Below are positions 59,688 through 64,000 of a stretch of DNA of 64,000 nt, piece after piece. Positions within the stretch are counted from its first letter, which is position 1; each line of letters begins with the position of its first letter. The stretch is from NCBI GenBank assembly GCA_947473305.1, contig CANJCB010000009.1:1-64000 (forward strand). Reading direction: 5' to 3'. The DNA comes from Rhodospirillales bacterium (GTDB lineage Bacteria > Pseudomonadota > Alphaproteobacteria > ATCC43930 > CGMCC-115725). The translations under genes and the position numbers were made by a program. Below the pieces are notes generated by a model, which was not told the DNA's origin, made no database searches, and saw nothing but the letters and a program-made list of their open reading frames with translations.

Positions 59688-60677
59688 ATGATCGTCGCAG
59701 TCGCCGACCAGAGCGCTATCGCCCAGGCCCGGCGCATGGCGACGGTTGTCGCGCGTGAAGTGGGTTTCGATGAGACGGCCAGCGGTCGTGTCGCCATCGT
59801 CACAACGGAGATGGCGACGAACCTCCTGAAGCATGCGCAGACAGGGCATGTGGCGATCGATAGGGTGATGGATCCCGGCGGCGACGGGATCCAGATCATG
59901 GCCTTCGACAAGGGGCCGGGCATCCTCGACCTGGCCCGCGCGCTCGAAGACGGCTATTCGACGGCGGGAAGCCCCGGCTCCGGGCTCGGGGCGATCCGCC
60001 GGCTGGCGGACGATTTCGCGGTCTATTCGCGCCCGGACAAGGGCACGATCCTGCTCGCCCGCCTGCGTCGGGGAGGTGCTGAAGCGGGTCTTGGCCTCGT
60101 CCAGGTCGGCGCGGTGGTGGACCCTTACCCGGGCGAAACCGAATCCGGCGACGGCTGGGCGATGGTGGAACCCGACATCGGTCCGATGTTCATGATGATC
60201 GATGGCTCCGGCCATGGCCCCGCTGCCGCCCTCGTCGCGCGAACGGCGGCCACCGCCTTCCAGAGCCTTCGCAATTCGAATTGCGTCGAGGTGACGGAGG
60301 CCTTGCACCGGACTCTGGGGCCGACGCGGGGCGGGGCTGCCGCGGTGGCCTATATCGACCGTCCCAATCGCCTGGTTCGCTTTGTCGGCGTCGGAAACAT
60401 TGCCGCGGCCATGGTAAGCGACGGCCAGATGCGGCGGATGGTTTCCCACAATGGGATCCTGGGGCATGCCGCGCCCCGAATCCGCGAGTTCACCTATCCT
60501 TTCGGGAACGATGTGGGGCTCATCCTCCATTCGGACGGCTTGTCCAGCAAATGGGAACTGTCCGACTATCCGGGCATCATGGCCCAGCATCCAAGCCTCC
60601 TGGCCGGCGCCCTCGTGCGGGATCATCGACGCAGCCGTGACGACGCTTCCGTCGTGGTGGCCAAGGCGAAAGTATGA
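59688..60677 (+). CDS. HATPase + SpoIIE-type PP2C phosphatase fusion (RsbX-like role)
   Basis: A 329-residue two-domain protein. Residues 1-130 are an RsbT/RsbW-like HATPase (TTEMATNLLKHA N-box, FDKGPGILD, GSGLGAIRRL). Residues 145-329 are a SpoIIE/RsbX-like phosphatase (MFMMIDGSGHGPAAALVA with its metal-binding Asp, VGNIAAAMV, DVGLILHSDGL, DDASVVVA). In Bacillus, RsbX dephosphorylates RsbR and RsbS to reset the stressosome. This protein sits in the RsbX position and probably does the same, with the added kinase-like domain a distinctive feature. One base separates it from rsbT. Confidence 0.88.
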   Translation: MIVAVADQSAIAQARRMATVVAREVGFDETASGRVAIVTTEMATNLLKHAQTGHVAIDRVMDPGGDGIQIMAFDKGPGILDLARALEDGYSTAGSPGSGLGAIRRLADDFAVYSRPDKGTILLARLRRGGAEAGLGLVQVGAVVDPYPGETESGDGWAMVEPDIGPMFMMIDGSGHGPAAALVARTAATAFQSLRNSNCVEVTEALHRTLGPTRGGAAAVAYIDRPNRLVRFVGVGNIAAAMVSDGQMRRMVSHNGILGHAAPRIREFTYPFGNDVGLILHSDGLSSKWELSDYPGIMAQHPSLLAGALVRDHRRSRDDASVVVAKAKV

Positions 60678-62794
60678 GAACGCGCCTCCTGGCGATCGCC
60701 ATCGAGCGGGAAACGGATCTCGTCCTCGCGCGGCAGCGCACGCGCCATATCGCCGCCTTGGCGGGTTTCGATACCCAGGATCAGACACGGATAACCACGG
60801 CCGTCTCCGAGATCGGCCGCAATGTTCTGGAATATGCAAAGGCGGGCCGGATCGAATACTGGCTCGACACGACCGAGGCGAAGCTCGAAATCCTGGTCGA
60901 GGACAAGGGGCCGGGTATCGCGGACCTGGACGCCATCCTCAGCGGCTCTTATCGCTCGCCGACGGGCATGGGCATCGGGATCCTCGGCGCCCGCCGGCTC
61001 ATGGAGGATTTCTCCATCAGGAGCCGGGCAGGCGAGGGGACCCATATCCGCATGACGAAGCCGCTTTCCCGCAAGCGGGGGGGATGGTCCACCGGCGATA
61101 TCGCCAAGATGAGTGCCGCGCTGGTGGTTCCTGAAACCATGGATCCCCTCCAGGAGATCCGGCGGCAGAACCAGGAAATGGTGATCCAGCTCGAAGAATT
61201 GGGACGCCGGCAGGAGGAGCTGGAACAGCTCAATCAGGAACTGCACGAGACCAATCGCGGCGTCGTCGCCCTTTACGCCGAACTCGACGAACGCGCCGAG
61301 CATCTGCGCCGCGCGGACGAATTGAAGCTCCGCTTCCTGAGCAACATGAGCCATGAGTTCCGCACGCCGCTCAATTCCATTCTGGCCTTGTCGCGGCTGC
61401 TTCTGGGCAAGACCGACGGGGACCTGACGGCGGAACAGGCCAAGCAGGTCCAGTTCATCCGAAAATCGGCGGAAACCCTGACCGAACTCGTCAACGATCT
61501 CCTCGACCTGGCCAAGTTCGAGGCCGGCAAAACGGTCGTCAATGTCGGCGAGTTCACGGTCGACAGCCTGTTCGGCGTGCTGCGCGGCATGCTGCGGCCT
61601 TTACTGGTGAGCGACCATGTGGCGCTCGTCTTCGACGATGCGGCGGAGGTGCCGCCTCTGTCGAGCGACGAGGGCAAGGTTTCCCAGATCCTCCGGAATT
61701 TCATCTCCAATGCCCTGAAATATACGGAAAAGGGCGAGGTTCGCGTCTCCGCCGAAACCGATGTGGACGCCGATACGGTGACTTTCCATGTGCGGGACAC
61801 GGGCATCGGGATCGAGCCCAAGGACATCGAATTCATCTGGCAGGAGTTCCATCAGATCCCCCACGGCCTCCAGTCCCGCGTAAAGGGCACCGGTCTCGGG
61901 CTGCCGCTTTCGCGAAAACTTGCCTTGCTCTTGAAGGGCAATGTCGCGGTGACCAGCCTGCCGGGCGAGGGGTCCTGTTTTTCCCTGGCGATCCCCCGTC
62001 TCTACGCCGCGGAAATTTCCGACCGCGAGGGACCGGCCTGGCATCTCGAAGCGGGGAAAGCCCCTGTGCTGATCGTCGACGATAACGCGGCCGACGCTTT
62101 TTCCATCGAGCGATGGCTGGCGGGCTCTCGCTATCAGGCCTTGGCGGCGCGCAGCATCGCGGAGGCCCAGCGCGCCATGATCAAGTTCCAGCCCGTCGCC
62201 GTCTTGCTGGATGTGATGCTGAGCGGGCAGGAATGCTGGAATTTTCTCATCGAGCTTCGTCAGAACGAGGCGACGCAGGGACTGCCCATCATCGTCCTGT
62301 CCACGACCCAGGAGGAGCGGAAGGCCCGCAGCCTCGGTGCGGATGAGTATTTCGACAAGCCGGCGGATCCCCGGCGTCTGCTTGCCGCACTGGATCAATT
62401 GACCGGTCGCCGCACAATCCGGAGGGTGCTCATCGTCGACGACGAGGAGGTCAGCCGCTACCTGCAAAAGCAGCTTTTGCCGCGCGGTGCTTTCGCGATC
62501 GAAGAGGCCGCGACGGGTGTCGCGGGCCTGGAACGTGTCGCGGAGGCTTGTCCCGACGTCATTTTGCTCGATCTTAATCTTCCAGATATGACTGGTATCG
62601 ATTTCATCGAAGCTCTGCCCGCGACACCTGATCGCCGGCCGGCGATCGTCCTGGTGACCTCCGCCGATGTCACCCAGGATCAGCGCGGGCGTCTTTCGGG
62701 TGTTTCCGACATCCTGCGCAAATCCGATATCACCTCGACCAGTCTGCTTGCCGCGATCGAACGCGCCTTGGACAACGAGAGCGTGTCGCCGTGA
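60674..62794 (+). CDS. Hybrid histidine kinase with N-terminal RsbT-like HATPase domain and two receiver domains
   Basis: A 706-residue cytoplasmic protein. Residues 1-130 are an RsbT-like HATPase (SEIGRNVLEYA, EDKGPGIAD, GMGIGILGARRL); 160-220 a coiled coil rich in Glu/Gln; 220-285 HisKA with His227 in SHEFRTPLN; 330-440 the kinase HATPase (Asn346, DTGIGI, GTGLGL). Then come receiver 1 (464-578, Asp513, Lys562) and receiver 2 (584-700, Asp633). The start overlaps the phosphatase stop (ATGA). No membrane segment is seen, so the input is internal, plausibly the stressosome itself (inference). Confidence 0.92.
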   Translation: MRTRLLAIAIERETDLVLARQRTRHIAALAGFDTQDQTRITTAVSEIGRNVLEYAKAGRIEYWLDTTEAKLEILVEDKGPGIADLDAILSGSYRSPTGMGIGILGARRLMEDFSIRSRAGEGTHIRMTKPLSRKRGGWSTGDIAKMSAALVVPETMDPLQEIRRQNQEMVIQLEELGRRQEELEQLNQELHETNRGVVALYAELDERAEHLRRADELKLRFLSNMSHEFRTPLNSILALSRLLLGKTDGDLTAEQAKQVQFIRKSAETLTELVNDLLDLAKFEAGKTVVNVGEFTVDSLFGVLRGMLRPLLVSDHVALVFDDAAEVPPLSSDEGKVSQILRNFISNALKYTEKGEVRVSAETDVDADTVTFHVRDTGIGIEPKDIEFIWQEFHQIPHGLQSRVKGTGLGLPLSRKLALLLKGNVAVTSLPGEGSCFSLAIPRLYAAEISDREGPAWHLEAGKAPVLIVDDNAADAFSIERWLAGSRYQALAARSIAEAQRAMIKFQPVAVLLDVMLSGQECWNFLIELRQNEATQGLPIIVLSTTQEERKARSLGADEYFDKPADPRRLLAALDQLTGRRTIRRVLIVDDEEVSRYLQKQLLPRGAFAIEEAATGVAGLERVAEACPDVILLDLNLPDMTGIDFIEALPATPDRRPAIVLVTSADVTQDQRGRLSGVSDILRKSDITSTSLLAAIERALDNESVSP

Positions 62795-64000
62795 GCGGCC
62801 AGCCCGTCACCATCCTTGTCGTCGATGACGACGACGCCAATCGGTATTTCAAGAGTCATACCCTGGGCCGCAACGGATATCGGGTGATCGAGGCGGCCCG
62901 TGCCGACGAGGCGCTGCGCCTGGTGGAGGCGGAAGAACCGTCGCTGGTCCTGCTCGACGTGCAGCTTCCGGACTTGAGCGGTATCGAGGTTTGCCGCCGT
63001 ATCAAGGCCCGGAACGCCGGGACCATCGTGCTTCAGACATCGGCGGCTTTCACGACTGGCGACGATCGGGTGGCGGGACTCGAAGGCGGCGCCGATTCCT
63101 ATCTCGTCGAGCCGATCGAGCCCAACGAATTGCCGGCGATCGTCAAATCCCTTCTGCGGCTCCATCAGGAGGAGCAGGATCTTCGGTCGCTCAACGAAAA
63201 CCTGGAATTGCGCGTCACCCAGCGGACGGCTGAATTGGCGGAAGCCAACCGCCAGCTTGTCGCTGAAAGCCGGCAGCGGACGGAAGCCGAGGAGGCGCTG
63301 CGCCATGCCTTGAAGCTCGATGCCTTGGGCCAGCTTACGGGGGGCGTGGCCCACGACTTCAACAACCTTCTGACGGTGGTGCTGGGCAACCTGGACCTGA
63401 TCGAGCAGGGGATCGGGCGCACCCCGCCGATGGCCGTGGCGCAGATCGGACGCCTTGTGTCCGGCGCGCGGCGGGCGGGTGAGGATTGCGCGCGGCTTAC
63501 TCGCCAACTTCTGGCCTTCGCCCGTCGGGATCCCCTCCGGCTGGAGGTCTGCGACGTGAACTCCGTGGTCGCGCGTTTCGACCATCTCCTGAAGCGGGCC
63601 GTCGGCGAGCGGATTACTGTTCAGATGGAATTGGCGCCCGAATCCTGGCGCTGCGCGATCGACGTGAGCCAGTTCGAGGCGGCGATCCTCAACCTTGCCA
63701 TTAATGCCCGGGACGCCATGGAGCATGGCGGCCGGCTCGATCTCGTGATCCGGAACACCTCGATTGCCTGGCGGCCCCAGGGCAAACCCGCCAAGGGCTT
63801 CGTCCTGGGAGAGATGAACCCCGGCGATTACATAGCCGTCGAGCTAAGCGACACCGGTTGCGGTATCGAGGACGACGTGCTTGCCCATGCCTTCGACCCT
63901 TTCTTCACCACCAAGGATATCGGCCAGGGCAGCGGTCTTGGATTGAGCCAGGTTTACGGCTTCGTCCGGCAATGCGGCGGCTATTTGACGGTGGACACGA
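62791..64000 (+). CDS. Receiver-histidine kinase, 3' end beyond the window
   Basis: A 403-codon partial gene beginning at GTG 62791, which overlaps the stop of the hybrid kinase (GTGA). Residues 6-120 are a receiver domain (VVDDDDAN, Asp56 in LLDVQLP); the usual invariant Lys is Glu107 (SYLVEPIEP). A coiled coil (125-170) leads into HisKA_4-like GGVAHDFNNLL (His188) and a HATPase with NLAINARDAME, DTGCGI and GSGLGLSQVYGF. The end is cut by the window. It is the sixth gene of the rsbRST operon and probably receives phosphate or a signal from the preceding kinase. Confidence 0.9.
   Translation, partial: MSGQPVTILVVDDDDANRYFKSHTLGRNGYRVIEAARADEALRLVEAEEPSLVLLDVQLPDLSGIEVCRRIKARNAGTIVLQTSAAFTTGDDRVAGLEGGADSYLVEPIEPNELPAIVKSLLRLHQEEQDLRSLNENLELRVTQRTAELAEANRQLVAESRQRTEAEEALRHALKLDALGQLTGGVAHDFNNLLTVVLGNLDLIEQGIGRTPPMAVAQIGRLVSGARRAGEDCARLTRQLLAFARRDPLRLEVCDVNSVVARFDHLLKRAVGERITVQMELAPESWRCAIDVSQFEAAILNLAINARDAMEHGGRLDLVIRNTSIAWRPQGKPAKGFVLGEMNPGDYIAVELSDTGCGIEDDVLAHAFDPFFTTKDIGQGSGLGLSQVYGFVRQCGGYLTVDT

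Noticed and set aside
1-64000. Mobile elements, CRISPR arrays, tRNA or rRNA genes
   Set aside because: Looked for transposase/integrase motifs, regularly spaced direct repeats and tRNA-like TTCGAATC arms near gene ends; none convincing.

Overview
The window looks like chromosomal DNA of a high-GC alphaproteobacterium. The signs are roughly 60-65% GC by eye, tight operons with ATGA/GTGA stop-start overlaps, many ABC importers with solute-binding proteins, several Tat-type signal sequences, a hydantoinase pair, and a stressosome module tied to histidine kinases. Order and genus cannot be fixed from the sequence alone. I saw no rRNA, tRNA, CRISPR array, transposase or integrase.

Layout. (1) 1-7.9 kb: the C-terminal part of an extended SDR/epimerase, a VOC-fold protein, a luciferase-like monooxygenase coupled to a GntR/FCD regulator, then a LysR regulator divergent from a hydantoinase/oxoprolinase pair (hyuB-hyuA). 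(2) 7.9-20.3 kb: a catabolic island. It holds a class I aminotransferase divergent from an IclR regulator; a six-gene minus-strand operon ([2Fe-2S] protein, FAD/NAD oxidoreductase with BFD-like cysteines, Asp/Glu-racemase-fold protein, two-subunit TPP decarboxylase, DAO-type FAD oxidase); a divergent Pot-type ABC importer; an unusual SDR; and an 81-codon aldehyde dehydrogenase remnant. Three near-identical 22-bp operator copies, each over the -10 of a TTGACA promoter, sit before the aminotransferase and between the two divergent operons, so the island probably forms one regulon. (3) 20.4-36.3 kb: a two-partner secretion locus with a 4,732-residue TpsA exoprotein and its TpsB outer-membrane transporter, whose 5' end lacks a normal signal peptide. 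(4) 36.8-57.5 kb: a transport-rich stretch with six solute-binding proteins. Only two of the four transporter sets they suggest have permeases here: a Liv-type operon ending in a fumarate-reductase-like flavoprotein, and a second Pot-type operon flanked by two paralogous family-3 binding proteins. The stretch also has a tandem RidA-RidA protein, a DszA/NtaA-like flavin monooxygenase coupled to an isopenicillin-N-synthase-like oxygenase, and a PAS_5 protein. (5) 57.5-64 kb: a single-domain response regulator divergent from rsbR-rsbS-rsbT, a HATPase-SpoIIE phosphatase, a hybrid kinase with an RsbT-like N-terminus, and a second REC-kinase running off the window.

How the parts work together (inference). 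The island in (2) reads as import, oxidation or transamination to a 2-oxo acid, TPP-dependent decarboxylation to an aldehyde, then reduction, with an aldehyde dehydrogenase step that has decayed. The module in (5) reads as a stressosome partner-switch whose output goes into phosphorelay kinases, since no sigma-B-like factor is visible here.
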